64,000 nucleotides of DNA from Jiella sonneratiae (GTDB lineage Bacteria; Pseudomonadota; Alphaproteobacteria; Rhizobiales; Rhizobiaceae), in assembly GCF_017353515.1 (NCBI RefSeq), contig NZ_JAFMPY010000017.1, positions 62,001 to 126,000 of the forward strand. Direction: 5' to 3'. Position numbers and translations under genes: made by a program. The notes beneath the pieces are model-generated. The model did not search any database and was not told where the DNA came from. It worked only from the letters and a program-made list of their open reading frames with translations. Of the stretch, positions 48,398 through 57,171 are shown one piece after another; position 1 is the first letter of the stretch, and the number at the start of each line of letters is the position of its first letter.

Positions 48398-49711
48398 TCA
48401 GACCGCGAGTGCGCGGGCCTCGTAGGGGCTCTCGCCGAAGACCCGCCTGTAGCGGTCGACTTCCGAGGCATCGCCCGTCGCCTTGGCGGGATTGTCGGAA
48501 AGCTTGACCGCCGGCCGGCCGTTCGCCGACGCCACCTTGCAGACCAGGGAGATCGGATCGAGCCCGCCCATCGGCTCGGGAGCGACGTCGCGGAAATCGT
48601 TGGTGAGGTTGGTGCCCCAGCCGAAGCTCATGCGCACCCGCCCGTCGAAGTGGCGGTAGGTCCGCTCGATCGTGTCGGAATCCATGCCGTCGGAAAACAC
48701 CAGGAGCTTCTCGCGCGGGTCCTCGCCCATCATCCGCCACCAGGCGATGATTTCCTCGCCGCCCTGGATCGGCGGGGCGGAATCCGGCCGAAACCCGGTC
48801 CAGCGGGCGATCCAGGCCGGCGCGCGCGCCAGGAAGGGGCCGGTCCCGAAGGTATCAGGCAAGACGATCAGGAGGTTGCCGCCGTAATAGCTCTGCCATT
48901 CCTCCAGCACCCGGTAGGGCGCCTCGCGCAACGCCTCGTCGGTCTCGGCCAGCGCCGCGAGCACCATCGGCAGTTCGTGGGCGTTGGTGCCGATCGCCTC
49001 GAGATCGGTCTCCATGGCGAGGAGCACGTTGGAGGAGCCGATGAAGCGGTCGCCGAGACCTTCCTTCAGGGCCTCGACGCACCAGCGCTGCCACAGGAAG
49101 GAATGCCGCCGCCGCGTGCCGAAGTCGGAGATCCTGAGATGCGGAAGCGCCTGCAGCCGCTCCACCTTGCCCCACATCTTCGCCTTGGCGCGGGCATAGA
49201 GGATGTCGAGCTCGAAACGCCTGAGATTGCGCATCGCGGCGCGTGATCTGAGCTCGTTGACGATGGCGAGCGCCGGGATCTCCCACATCATCGTGTGGGT
49301 CCAGGGGCCGTGGAAGTCGAGCTCGAACTGGCCGTCGACGCGCCGCAGCTCGTATTCCGGCAGCCGGAAATCCGCCAGCCATTCCAGGAAGTCCGGCCGG
49401 AAGATCTGCTTCGTCCCGTAGAAGCTGTTGCCGGCGAGCCAGATCATCTCGCGCTTGGTGAAGGACAGCGACCGGGCGTAGTCGAGCTGGTCGCGCAGTT
49501 CCGCTTCGTCGACGATGTCGGCGAGGCGGACGGTCCGCGAGCGGTTGATCAGCGTGAAGGTGACGTCGACGTCCGGGTGCAGGCCGCGGATCATCTGCAG
49601 CATCAGGAGCTTGTAGAAATCCGTGTCGAGCAGGCTGCGGACGATCGGATCGAGCTTGAACGTATGGTTCCAGACCCGCGTTGCGATGTCCGTCGCGACC
49701 ATTCCACTCAT
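48398..49711 (-). CDS. pncB: Nicotinate phosphoribosyltransferase PncB
   Basis: PncB (437 aa) makes nicotinate mononucleotide from nicotinate and PRPP in the NAD salvage pathway. Conserved segments include [15 protein letters not shown] near residue 28, TFTLINRSR near 52, [11 protein letters not shown] near 95, FDFHGPW-like [19 protein letters not shown] near 130, [10 protein letters not shown] near 195, [12 protein letters not shown] near 225 and [11 protein letters not shown] near 340 (phosphate-binding). The start could be the ATG at 49711 or the one three codons later at 49702. It stands alone, with 255 bp to the next small gene upstream. Confidence 0.96.
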   Translation of the reverse strand: MSGMVATDIATRVWNHTFKLDPIVRSLLDTDFYKLLMLQMIRGLHPDVDVTFTLINRSRTVRLADIVDEAELRDQLDYARSLSFTKREMIWLAGNSFYGTKQIFRPDFLEWLADFRLPEYELRRVDGQFELDFHGPWTHTMMWEIPALAIVNELRSRAAMRNLRRFELDILYARAKAKMWGKVERLQALPHLRISDFGTRRRHSFLWQRWCVEALKEGLGDRFIGSSNVLLAMETDLEAIGTNAHELPMVLAALAETDEALREAPYRVLEEWQSYYGGNLLIVLPDTFGTGPFLARAPAWIARWTGFRPDSAPPIQGGEEIIAWWRMMGEDPREKLLVFSDGMDSDTIERTYRHFDGRVRMSFGWGTNLTNDFRDVAPEPMGGLDPISLVCKVASANGRPAVKLSDNPAKATGDASEVDRYRRVFGESPYEARALAV

Positions 49712-49966
49712 CCGCCCATCCCGCTCGACTCGTGCGACAGCTTGCCGGCGCCGCCGCCTCGGAGCGTGCCGGTTTCCGCTTCATGGCCGGCGGGGCGGCG
49801 CTGCGTCAAGCGATGGCCGGTTCGCGGCGTGTCGCTGCCGGAGCGTTTCAAGTGTCGAATCTTGCGGCGATGCTTCGATGGCCGGGCCTCGCCGCAGGGC
49901 GGCGTCGCATGGCCGGTGTTCGCGGACGGGTCGGCGCCGCGGCCCGTCGATCCGGGCCGCCGGGCG

Positions 49967-50176
49967 TCAGCCCTTCTGGCTTTCCATGCGGGTGACGACC
50001 CGCTTGAGCGACGTCATCGACTGGGTCACGTTGCGGCAGTCGTGCTGGGCCTCGGCCAAAGCTTCGGGATCGGCGGGACCGCCGGACTCGAGTTCCTGCA
50101 GAAACTCGCAGATCTCGCTCACCCGGTCGCCGATGGAATCGATCGCCCCTTCGAGATCCTTACCCTGGATGCTCAT
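49967..50176 (-). CDS. Small hypothetical helical protein
   Basis: A 69-residue protein starts MSIQGKDLEGAIDSIGDRVS from the ATG at 50176, with AGGGG upstream. It is acidic in the first half and basic at the end (SLKRVVTRMESQKG). Heptad-like spacing of Ile, Val, Leu and Met suggests a helical or coiled-coil protein. No transmembrane segment or known domain was recognised. Codon usage looks coding (third positions mostly G/C), unlike the surrounding gap. It lies between pncB and mgtE without a clear operon partner. I do not know its function. Confidence 0.5.
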   Translation of the reverse strand: MSIQGKDLEGAIDSIGDRVSEICEFLQELESGGPADPEALAEAQHDCRNVTQSMTSLKRVVTRMESQKG

Positions 50177-50586
50177 CGAACCCCTGTTCCCCGCTCTGGC
50201 CGGCCGGCATTGATCGCCTCGGCGAAGATGCCCGATCGCGGAACCTTGTCTCGGGGGTTGCGTTGTCCCCTTGACCCGACGTGTGCCCGATCGCTGCATC
50301 CATCCCACCACACGGATCTTCATATCCCAGCCTGACGTCGCTGAAAAGCGTCGTCGAAGGTCAGGATTTCATCGTCCCGGATGGGGCAAGGCAAGGCCTT
50401 CCGACGAGGGCTTGGAGGCCTCCGGCGTCGGCGCCCGCGAGGACCCGCGGGCCGCCGAGCCGGGCGGGGCGACCGGAGAAAGCGCGCTTCCGCCGCAAGA
50501 GCGTTTTTGTTTGGCCGCCGCTTGCGATAGAGGCGTGGGAGACACCAGCGGCGACGCCGATTCCATCACGCGACGGGGAGGGCACC
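50177..50586. other. Gap between small gene and mgtE
   Basis: No gene, repeat or hairpin family was recognised in these 410 bp. It must hold the mgtE promoter. No M-box (Mg riboswitch) core was found by eye. A GGGGAGGGCACC sequence immediately before mgtE can serve as its ribosome site. Confidence 0.5.
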
Positions 50587-51996
50587 ATGGCTGAAGCGCA
50601 GCATGTCTTGGACGCGCCCTCCCCGGAACCGCGGAGCGGCATCTACGACGCGGACGGCTATCTCGCCGAAGACTTCCTCGAACCGGTCGCCGCGGCGATC
50701 GAAGCCGAGGACGCGGCGTTCCTGCGCGAGACGGTCGGGCCGCTGCACGAATCCGAGCTCGGCGACCTGCTGCGCAATCTCGACGAGGACGAGCGCCAGG
50801 CGCTCGTCCGCCTCATGGGCGAGGAGTTCGACTACACCGCCCTCACCGAGGTCGACGAGGCGATCCGCCTGTCGATCGTCGAGGCGATGCCGAACGAGCA
50901 GGTGGCCGAGGCGCTGCGCGAGCTCGATTCGGACGATGCGGTCTACATCCTGGAGGATCTGCCCGAGGACGACCGCAAGGAGATCCTCGCCAAGCTGCCG
51001 TTCCGCGAGCGGCTCCGGCTGCGGCGCTCCCTGGAATATCCCGAGGAATCGGCCGGCCGGCGCATGCAGACGGAATTCGTCGCCGTGCCGCCCTACTGGA
51101 CCGTCGGCCAGACCATCGACTACATGCGCGACGAGGAGGACCTGCCGGAATCCTTCGCCCAGATCTTCGTCGTCGATCCGACCTTCAAGCTCCTGGGCGC
51201 CGTCGATCTCGACCGCATCCTGCGCACCCGCCGTCCCGCCAAGATCGAAGAGATCATGCACGAGACGCGCCACGCCATCCCGGCCGAGACCGACCAGGAG
51301 GAAGCGGCGCAGATCATCGAGCAGTACGACCTCCTCTCGGCCGCCGTCGTCGACGAGAACGAGCGCCTCGTCGGCGTCCTGACCATCGACGACGTCATCG
51401 ACATCGTCCAGCAGGAGGCGGAGGAGGACATCCGCCGGCTCGGCGGCGTCGGCGACGAGGAGATCTCCGATACCGTCGTCACGGCGGCGCGCTCGCGCTT
51501 CCTCTGGCTTTTCGTCAACCTGGCGACCGCGATCCTCGCCTCGCTGGTCATCGGCCTCTTCGACGCGACGATCCAGCAGATGGTCGCGCTCGCCGTGCTG
51601 ATGCCGATCGTCGCCTCGATGGGCGGCAATGCCGGCACCCAGACGATGACGGTGGCGGTGCGTGCGCTCGCCTCGCGCGAGCTCGACATCTACAACGCCG
51701 CGCGCATCGTCCGCAGGGAGGTAATGATCGGCTTCCTCAACGGCGCGCTCTTCGCGCTCGTCATGGGCATCGTCGCCTCGCTGTGGTTCGAGGATGCGGC
51801 GCTCGGGCAGGTGATCGCCATCGCGATGATGGTGAACATGATCGCGGCGGCGCTGGCCGGCATCCTGATTCCGCTCGTCCTCGATCATTTCGGCGCCGAT
51901 CCGGCGATCGCGTCGGGGACCTTCGTCACCACCGTCACCGACGTCGTCGGCTTCTTCGCCTTCCTCGGCCTCGCGACCTGGTGGTTTTCGGGGTGA
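50587..51996 (+). CDS. mgtE: Magnesium transporter MgtE
   Basis: MgtE (469 aa) is a Mg2+-gated homodimeric channel in the inner membrane. The cytoplasmic N domain (alpha-helical, about residues 25-150, with PLHESELGDLLRNLDEDERQAL) is followed by a CBS pair (about 150-280, FVVDPTFKLLGAVDLDRIL and DENERLVGVLTIDDVIDIV), a plug helix and five transmembrane helices. The pore motif region is MPIVASMGGNAGTQTMTVAVRAL near 345. TTVTDVVGFFAFLGLA at the C-terminus is also conserved. The ATG at 50587 is preceded by GGGGAGGG. The frame is open further upstream but not conserved. It is a single-gene unit. Confidence 0.96.
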   Translation: MAEAQHVLDAPSPEPRSGIYDADGYLAEDFLEPVAAAIEAEDAAFLRETVGPLHESELGDLLRNLDEDERQALVRLMGEEFDYTALTEVDEAIRLSIVEAMPNEQVAEALRELDSDDAVYILEDLPEDDRKEILAKLPFRERLRLRRSLEYPEESAGRRMQTEFVAVPPYWTVGQTIDYMRDEEDLPESFAQIFVVDPTFKLLGAVDLDRILRTRRPAKIEEIMHETRHAIPAETDQEEAAQIIEQYDLLSAAVVDENERLVGVLTIDDVIDIVQQEAEEDIRRLGGVGDEEISDTVVTAARSRFLWLFVNLATAILASLVIGLFDATIQQMVALAVLMPIVASMGGNAGTQTMTVAVRALASRELDIYNAARIVRREVMIGFLNGALFALVMGIVASLWFEDAALGQVIAIAMMVNMIAAALAGILIPLVLDHFGADPAIASGTFVTTVTDVVGFFAFLGLATWWFSG

Positions 51997-52100
51997 CGGA
52001 TCGCTGCGGCGCCCTGTCCCCGGGATTGGATCACGTCGAGAATGAGGTCCGCCGCCCGTCCGTGGCGCAGCCGTCTTTGCCTCGGCGCTGACGCCTCGCG

Positions 52101-52775
52101 TCAGCGTGACGCGACGTGTGTCTCGTAGAAGCGGAGGTCGTCCTGCATGAGCGATCTCGCCCATTCGAGGGTGCGGCTGTCGGCCATGAGTTCCGCCTTC
52201 CGTTCGTCATATCCCTCCATTCTCGACGCGGTGACGTTCTTTTCATGCTTCAGCGTCGGATCGAGCCCCAACGCCTCGATCGAGCCGACCCAATCGGAAG
52301 ACAGTTCGCGATGATCGAGGATCAGATCGAACCAATTCATGTCGACGTCGCGGAAGTAGAACTGCGTGTAGAGCGACCGAACCTTGTCGCGCATGACGAA
52401 CTGCCGGAACGTCTCGCCGAGCGGGCCGAGGACGGGATCGCGCGACAGCCGGTAGAAGTAATGCGAGATCGCCCGATCGAGCGGATCACGCAGCACCATG
52501 GCGCGCAGGCAGTGCGTCATCCGCTCGTATTTCTTCGGCCAGAAGTGGCCGACCACGGCCGACATACCGGTGAGGTCGGGATGGCCTTCGGCTTCGATGG
52601 ACCGCAGGTAGCCTTCGGGGTCGAGGTTCACCGGCGACGCCGGATGAGCGGGACGTTCGCCGTAGTCGGAATAGACCCTGTCGGCGCCGAACGTCTCGAG
52701 GATCGCTGCCCGGACCGAGGTCCCGCCTGTCTTGGGAACGTGCAGGAAGATCAGTTTCAGTTCGTCGAAGAGCAT
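52101..52775 (-). CDS. Sulfotransferase family 2 protein
   Basis: The protein has 224 residues from the ATG at 52775; a GTG at 52787 would add four. The PAPS 5'-phosphosulfate loop is in KLIFLHVPKTGGTSVRAAI near residue 10, and the 3'-phosphate-binding segment is in RAMVLRDPLDRAISHYFYRLSR near 95. GHFWPKKYERM lies between. This is the family 2 layout seen in bacterial carbohydrate and glycolipid sulfotransferases. The acceptor is unknown. It is a lone gene; a palindromic repeat lies ~100 bp upstream. Surface glycan sulfation is possible given the glycosyltransferases elsewhere in the window, but there is no direct link. Confidence 0.85.
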   Translation of the reverse strand: MLFDELKLIFLHVPKTGGTSVRAAILETFGADRVYSDYGERPAHPASPVNLDPEGYLRSIEAEGHPDLTGMSAVVGHFWPKKYERMTHCLRAMVLRDPLDRAISHYFYRLSRDPVLGPLGETFRQFVMRDKVRSLYTQFYFRDVDMNWFDLILDHRELSSDWVGSIEALGLDPTLKHEKNVTASRMEGYDERKAELMADSRTLEWARSLMQDDLRFYETHVASR

Positions 52776-52871
52776 TGGGCAGGACACTGTAAAGAGGATG
52801 CAAACGGCGATGGTGCGGCTCGAGGACCATAGGTGCTTCGGCGGCAGTCGTCCAAGTCCGGTATTGCGAAA

Positions 52872-52918
52872 GCATGATCGCGAAAATTTAGAACCGGCTT
52901 TCGCAAAGGATCATGCGC
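52872..52918. repeat. Isolated copy of the 46-bp palindromic repeat
   Basis: GCATGATCGCGAAAATTTAG and GCTTTCGCAAAGGATCATGC form the same kind of imperfect palindrome as the three tandem copies before pyrG (8935-9105), with a diverged centre. It sits in the 358-bp gap between the sulfotransferase and merR genes. Otherwise the gap holds only the candidate operator at 53073-53087. Confidence 0.7.
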
Positions 52919-53072
52919 GCGGCGGAAGAGAGAGCAGGTCGATGAGCGAAGCTCATCCCATCCCGCTCAAGACGGCCCGAAATGGTGGTGGATGGTGTCG
53001 GGAAAGACGCTCGCTCTTCCGCGGCGCCCTATGCAGGCCGTCACCGCACATCGTCAGGATGCACTGCAAAAT

Positions 53073-53087
53073 TTGACTTTTACGTAA
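53073..53087. promoter_or_regulatory. LiuR-like MerR operator candidate
   Basis: TTGACTTTTACGTAA lies 47 bp upstream of the MerR gene. It resembles the TTGAC/ACGTAA-type operators of LiuR-group MerR regulators in proteobacteria. The left half is imperfect. Autoregulation is inferred from its position. Confidence 0.5.
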
Positions 53088-53133
53088 GCCGTGGCGCAAG
53101 CATGGTGCGGGGCACGAGGGCGGCCGGGGAGCC

Positions 53134-53535
53134 ATGCGGGAACATTACACGATCACCGAGCTGACGCGCGAATTCGGCATCTCGACCCGGACCATCCGGT
53201 TCTACGAGGACGAGGGCCTCATCCACCCCATCCGCCGCGGACGCACGCGGCTGTTCCGGCCGTCCGACCGGCAGCTCCTGAAGAACATCCTGCGCGGCAA
53301 GCGGCTCGGCTTCGCGATCTCCGAGATCCGCGACATCATCCAGATGTATCGCGAGCCGCCGGGCGAGGCCGGCCAGCTGCGGGCGATCCTGCGCAAGGTC
53401 TCCGCCCGGCGCGACGAGCTGGCGCAGAAGCGGCGCGACATCGACGACATGCTCGGCGAACTCGAGGCCGCCGAGGAGGCCTGCCTGACGCGCATGGCCG
53501 AGCTCGGCGTCGGCCAGACCTCGCGGTCCGGCTGA
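53134..53535 (+). CDS. MerR-family transcriptional regulator (LiuR-like)
   Basis: The regulator has 133 residues. The MerR winged helix starts YTITELTREFGISTRTIRFYEDEGL and continues with IHPIRRGRTRLFRPSDRQLL (residues 5-50). LKNILRGKRLGFAISEIRDII follows, then a coiled-coil dimerisation helix (about 85-120). There is a single Cys near the C-terminus and no metal-binding Cys set, so it is not a metal sensor. It most resembles the LiuR/PspC-type regulators of branched-chain amino acid or fatty acid catabolism. No liu, ivd or acyl-CoA genes are adjacent; the target may lie elsewhere. It faces the DUF1624 gene tail-to-tail, 18 bp apart. Confidence 0.85.
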   Translation: MREHYTITELTREFGISTRTIRFYEDEGLIHPIRRGRTRLFRPSDRQLLKNILRGKRLGFAISEIRDIIQMYREPPGEAGQLRAILRKVSARRDELAQKRRDIDDMLGELEAAEEACLTRMAELGVGQTSRSG

Positions 53536-53553
53536 GGCTTCGCGGAAAGGTCG

Positions 53554-54552
53554 TCAGCGGCCGGCCGGATCGTTGGTCTGCGGCGCGGCCGGCGGCTCGG
53601 CCGTCTCGAAGCTGCAGGCCGTGGTGATCTGGCGGATGCGGGTCATCTCGTCGGGGCCGGCGTCGTTCTGCAGCAGGACGTCGAACAGATCCTCCTCCTT
53701 GAGCCGGCGTTCCGCACAGCCGCAATAGGCCGTGCAGAAGGCGGCGTCCTGGCTGGCGAGGCAGGCGTTCCGGCAGTCGCGGCCGAAGATCGCCTCGCGG
53801 TCCGGCGGGGCGACGAGGGTGAAGAGGGCGACGAGCCCGAACAGCAGCGGCTGGTGCAGGAGATAGATGATCAACGCGTGGCGGCCGGCGACGCCCAGCG
53901 GGGCAAGGCGCCGCAGGCGCGGATTGAGCTCGCGCATCGCGGCCACGAGATCGCGGCCTGTGGCGATGCGGCCGGCGGCGATGCCGATCAGCACCGCGCC
54001 GAAGAACGGAAAGATCGGCACGAGGTCGTTCGACAGCGGCATCTTGTCGCTGAACCAGCCGATCCAGGCGAGCCAGCGGCTGTCGAAGCCGGGTAGCGAG
54101 ACGAAGCTCGGCGCCGCGACGACGAGGATGCCGCAGGCCGCCGTGACGAAGGCCGGCAAGCGCAGGAAGGCGAGGCCGAGAAGGCTCGCCAGCGCGATGT
54201 GATGCAGGATGCCGAAGAAGACGAAGCTGTTCGGCGTCGCAAACAGCGTCGCGACCGTGACGGCGAGGGCGCCGGCGACGATCTGGCCGAGGCGCAGGAG
54301 GAACTTGCGCCAGCGGATCGTCCTGCCATGGGCGAGCACCAGCGAAAAGCCGACGAGGAACAGAAAGCTCGAAGCGATGCAGCGGGCGAAGATGCGCCAG
54401 CCGCCGTGCCCGGTCAGCCCCTCCTCGACATAGGAGAAGTGCTCGAGGTCCCAGGTGAAGTGGAAGATCGCCATCGCCACGATGGCGACCGCCCGCGCCA
54501 CGTCGACGACCTCGATGCGGCCGCCGGCCGACGGATTGCTGCTGTCTGACAC
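53554..54552 (-). CDS. DUF1624/heparan-alpha-glucosaminide N-acetyltransferase-type membrane protein
   Basis: The integral membrane protein has 332 residues and about seven to eight helices. The N-terminal signature is RIEVVDVARAVAIVAMAIFHFTWDLEHF, with the likely catalytic His near residue 31. Conserved-looking loops include FGILHHIALAS near 120, IFPFFGAVLIGIAAGR near 190, and GRHALIIYLLHQPLLFGLV near 225. The family is thought to acylate sugars or polysaccharides across the membrane. The C-terminal ~90 residues are Cys-rich (DCRNACLASQDAAFCTAYCGCAERR), which is unusual for the family and suggests disulfides. The start is the GTG at 54552, with GAGGGGG upstream. Confidence 0.88.
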   Translation of the reverse strand: MSDSSNPSAGGRIEVVDVARAVAIVAMAIFHFTWDLEHFSYVEEGLTGHGGWRIFARCIASSFLFLVGFSLVLAHGRTIRWRKFLLRLGQIVAGALAVTVATLFATPNSFVFFGILHHIALASLLGLAFLRLPAFVTAACGILVVAAPSFVSLPGFDSRWLAWIGWFSDKMPLSNDLVPIFPFFGAVLIGIAAGRIATGRDLVAAMRELNPRLRRLAPLGVAGRHALIIYLLHQPLLFGLVALFTLVAPPDREAIFGRDCRNACLASQDAAFCTAYCGCAERRLKEEDLFDVLLQNDAGPDEMTRIRQITTACSFETAEPPAAPQTNDPAGR

Positions 54553-54806
54553 TTCGCACCCCCTCGATGTGCCGCAGCCTCTACAGGCTTCACCGGAATC
54601 GCGAAAGCGCCCGGGTGGCGAAGCCCGGCGCGCCGCCGGTCCGTGCGGGCCGAACGGCGAGGGCCCAACGTCGTCGGTCGGCCGGCGTGGGGCGGGGACG
54701 CCGGCGCCGCCGGTGGAACGGGATCGGCCTTGCCTATTTCCCTCAGGGTATCGGGCAACGATCACGCCCTCGACGGCGTTCGTACAGCGACTTGAAAGGG
54801 ACCGTC

Positions 54807-55637
54807 ATGAAAATCATCGAAGCCGGCGCGGCGAGGATTCCGGCGATCGGGCTCGGCACCTACACGCTTGAGGGCGAAACCTGCATCGACATGGTGCAGC
54901 GCGCCATCGACGCCGGCTACCGCCATCTCGACACGGCGCGCATGTACGGCAACGAGCGCGAGGTGGGGGAGGGGCTGCGGCGCAGCGGCATTTCCCGCGA
55001 CGAGGTCTTCGTCACCACCAAGATCTGGTGGACCGACATCGCCGAGGCGGAACTTGCGGCCGCGGCCCGCCAGAGCATCGAGCGGATCGGCATCGGGGCG
55101 GTCGACCTCCTCCTCATCCACTGGCCCAATCCCGACGTTGCCCTCGAGGAATCGATCGACGCGCTGTGCCGGACGGTCGACGACGGGCTGGCGCGGCATG
55201 TCGGCGTCGCCAACTTTCCCTCCACCCTGCTCGACGAGGCGGCGGCCATGGCTTCGCATCCGCTGGTCTGCAACCAGGTCGAATATCATCCTTTCCTCAG
55301 CCAGGATCAGGTGCTGGCCGCCTGCCGCCGCCACGACATGGGGCTCGTCGCCTATTCGCCGATCGGGCGCGGCGGCGAGGTGCTGAACCATCCGGTCATC
55401 CGCGGCGCGGCTGAGCGCCACGGCAAGACGCCAGCGCAGATCGTGCTGCGCTGGGAGATCGAGCAGGACGGCGTCGGGGCGATCCCCAGGACCTCGAGGC
55501 CCGAACGGCTTGCCGAGAACCTTGAGATCTTCGACTTCGAGCTCTATGAGGACGAGCGCGCGGCGATCTCGGCCCTGACGCGGCGCAACGAGCGGCTCGT
55601 CGACCCGTCCTTCGCGCCGAACTGGGATCGCGCCTGA
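54807..55637 (+). CDS. Aldo/keto reductase
   Basis: This NADPH-dependent reductase has 276 residues and a (beta/alpha)8 fold. The catalytic tetrad is visible: Asp and Tyr in HLDTARMYGNE near residue 43, Lys in VFVTTKIWW near 72 and His in DLLLIHWPNP near 105. NADPH contacts lie in the VAYSPIGRGG region near 188 and IPRTSRPERLAEN near 230. It resembles the AKR3/AKR5 group of 2,5-diketogluconate and methylglyoxal reductases. The substrate cannot be told. The ATG at 54807 lies after AAAGGG. Its TGA overlaps the mscS start as TGATG. Confidence 0.92.
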   Translation: MKIIEAGAARIPAIGLGTYTLEGETCIDMVQRAIDAGYRHLDTARMYGNEREVGEGLRRSGISRDEVFVTTKIWWTDIAEAELAAAARQSIERIGIGAVDLLLIHWPNPDVALEESIDALCRTVDDGLARHVGVANFPSTLLDEAAAMASHPLVCNQVEYHPFLSQDQVLAACRRHDMGLVAYSPIGRGGEVLNHPVIRGAAERHGKTPAQIVLRWEIEQDGVGAIPRTSRPERLAENLEIFDFELYEDERAAISALTRRNERLVDPSFAPNWDRA

Positions 55638-57037
55638 TGGACGAGGGCACGCTGCGGCGTGCGGCGGCCCAGGCGTCCGACTTCGCCGATTCGACGCTGC
55701 AGTTCTTCTATCAGCCCTCCACCCTCGCGCAGATCGCCGCCATCGCGGTCTGCGCCATCGTCGCCTTCGCGCTCGACCGGCTGACCCGCGGGGCGATCGA
55801 GGCGCGCGCCCGCCGGATCCGCGCGGCTCCGAGCCTGTTGCGGATCGTCGTCGCGCTGCGCCGGCGCATGAAGCTCGTCTATTTCGTCTTCGGCCTGTGG
55901 CTGCTGACGCTCGCCGACACCGCCGCCGGCGGACCGCGATCCTCGATCATCTCGGTCGTCTTCAATCTTTCGCTCGCCTTTCTGGTCATCTCCGTCGCCT
56001 CGCGGATCGTGCGCAACCGGCTGGCGGCGCGCATCATCGGCATCGGCGCCTGGGTGGTGGCGGCACTGTCGATCCTCGACCTCACCCAGCCGGTCTCGCA
56101 AGCGCTCGACGCCGCCGCCGTCGACATCGGCGGCTCGCGCATCTCGGTGCTGCTCGTCGTCAAGGCCGTCGTCGTCCTGATCCTGACCCTCTGGCTCGCC
56201 TCGGTGGTCGGCAATTTCTTCGACACCCGCATCAAGCGCAGCGAGGAATTGACGCCGGCGCTCAGGGTGCTGATCGGCAAGCTGCTGCGCGTCGGGCTGA
56301 TCCTCGTTGCCTGCATCGTCGCGCTCGCCCTCGTCGGCGTCGACCTGACGGCGCTGACCGTCCTGTCCGGCGCGCTCGGCGTCGGCCTCGGCTTCGGCCT
56401 GCAGAAGGTCGTGTCGAACTTCATTTCCGGAATCATCATCCTGACCGACCGCTCGATCAAGCCCGGCGACACCATCTCGCTCGGCGAGACCTTCGGCTGG
56501 ATCCGCGAGCTGCGCGCCCGTTTCGTCTCGGTGATTACCCGCGACGGCAAGGAATATCTGATCCCCAACGAGGACTTCATCACCAACCAGGTGATCAACT
56601 GGTCCTTCTCCAACGACCTCGTCAGGATCGACGTCACCTTCGGCGTCTCCTACGATTCCGATCCGCATGAGGTGATCCGCATCGCCAAGGAGGCGGCCAA
56701 CACGGTCGGCCGCGTCGTTTCCGACAAGCCGGTGGTCTGCTGGCTGACCGGCTTCGGCGATTCGTCCCTGGACTTCGTCCTCAGATTCTGGATCCGCGAT
56801 CCGCCGGCGGGCCTGACCAACGTCAAGGGCGAGGTGCTGCTGGCGCTCTGGGACGCCTTCAAGGCGAACGGCATCGGCATTCCGTTCCCGCATCGCGAGA
56901 TCCTGATGCGCACCCCGGTCACCCTGGCCGAGGGGGGCATGATGGCAGCTGCCGCGGACGGCCCGGCGGAAGAGAGCGTCGAGGCGAAGAAGGCGCGGCG
57001 CCAGGCGACCGACGCGGTCGCCGGAAAGACCGACTGA
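55637..57037 (+). CDS. MscS-family mechanosensitive ion channel
   Basis: The channel has 466 residues. It has about five predicted transmembrane helices, more than the three of E. coli MscS. The pore-lining segment is TVLSGALGVGLGFGLQKVVSNFISGIIIL near residue 245, with the Gly/Ala packing typical of TM3. The beta domain follows (LTDRSIKPGDTISLGETFG, VSVITRDGKEYLIPNEDF). The C-terminal ~50 residues are charged. It should open under hypo-osmotic stress to release solutes. Its start overlaps the aldo/keto reductase stop, so the two are co-translated. Confidence 0.94.
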   Translation: MDEGTLRRAAAQASDFADSTLQFFYQPSTLAQIAAIAVCAIVAFALDRLTRGAIEARARRIRAAPSLLRIVVALRRRMKLVYFVFGLWLLTLADTAAGGPRSSIISVVFNLSLAFLVISVASRIVRNRLAARIIGIGAWVVAALSILDLTQPVSQALDAAAVDIGGSRISVLLVVKAVVVLILTLWLASVVGNFFDTRIKRSEELTPALRVLIGKLLRVGLILVACIVALALVGVDLTALTVLSGALGVGLGFGLQKVVSNFISGIIILTDRSIKPGDTISLGETFGWIRELRARFVSVITRDGKEYLIPNEDFITNQVINWSFSNDLVRIDVTFGVSYDSDPHEVIRIAKEAANTVGRVVSDKPVVCWLTGFGDSSLDFVLRFWIRDPPAGLTNVKGEVLLALWDAFKANGIGIPFPHREILMRTPVTLAEGGMMAAAADGPAEESVEAKKARRQATDAVAGKTD

Positions 57038-57171
57038 CCGAAGGTCGGAGTATCGTCAGACTGCGGCGATCGACGGACCGGAAGGCGTCCGGCGCGACGC
57101 GCGCCGGTTGCTGCATCGGCCGGCCTGCTCCGTTATGCTCGGGCGCCCATCCCTCCACGGAGCGCTCCGCC

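Noticed and set aside
50177-50586. M-box or ykoK Mg riboswitch upstream of mgtE
   Set aside because: No characteristic conserved core could be found by eye in the 410-bp gap. A covariance search was not possible here.
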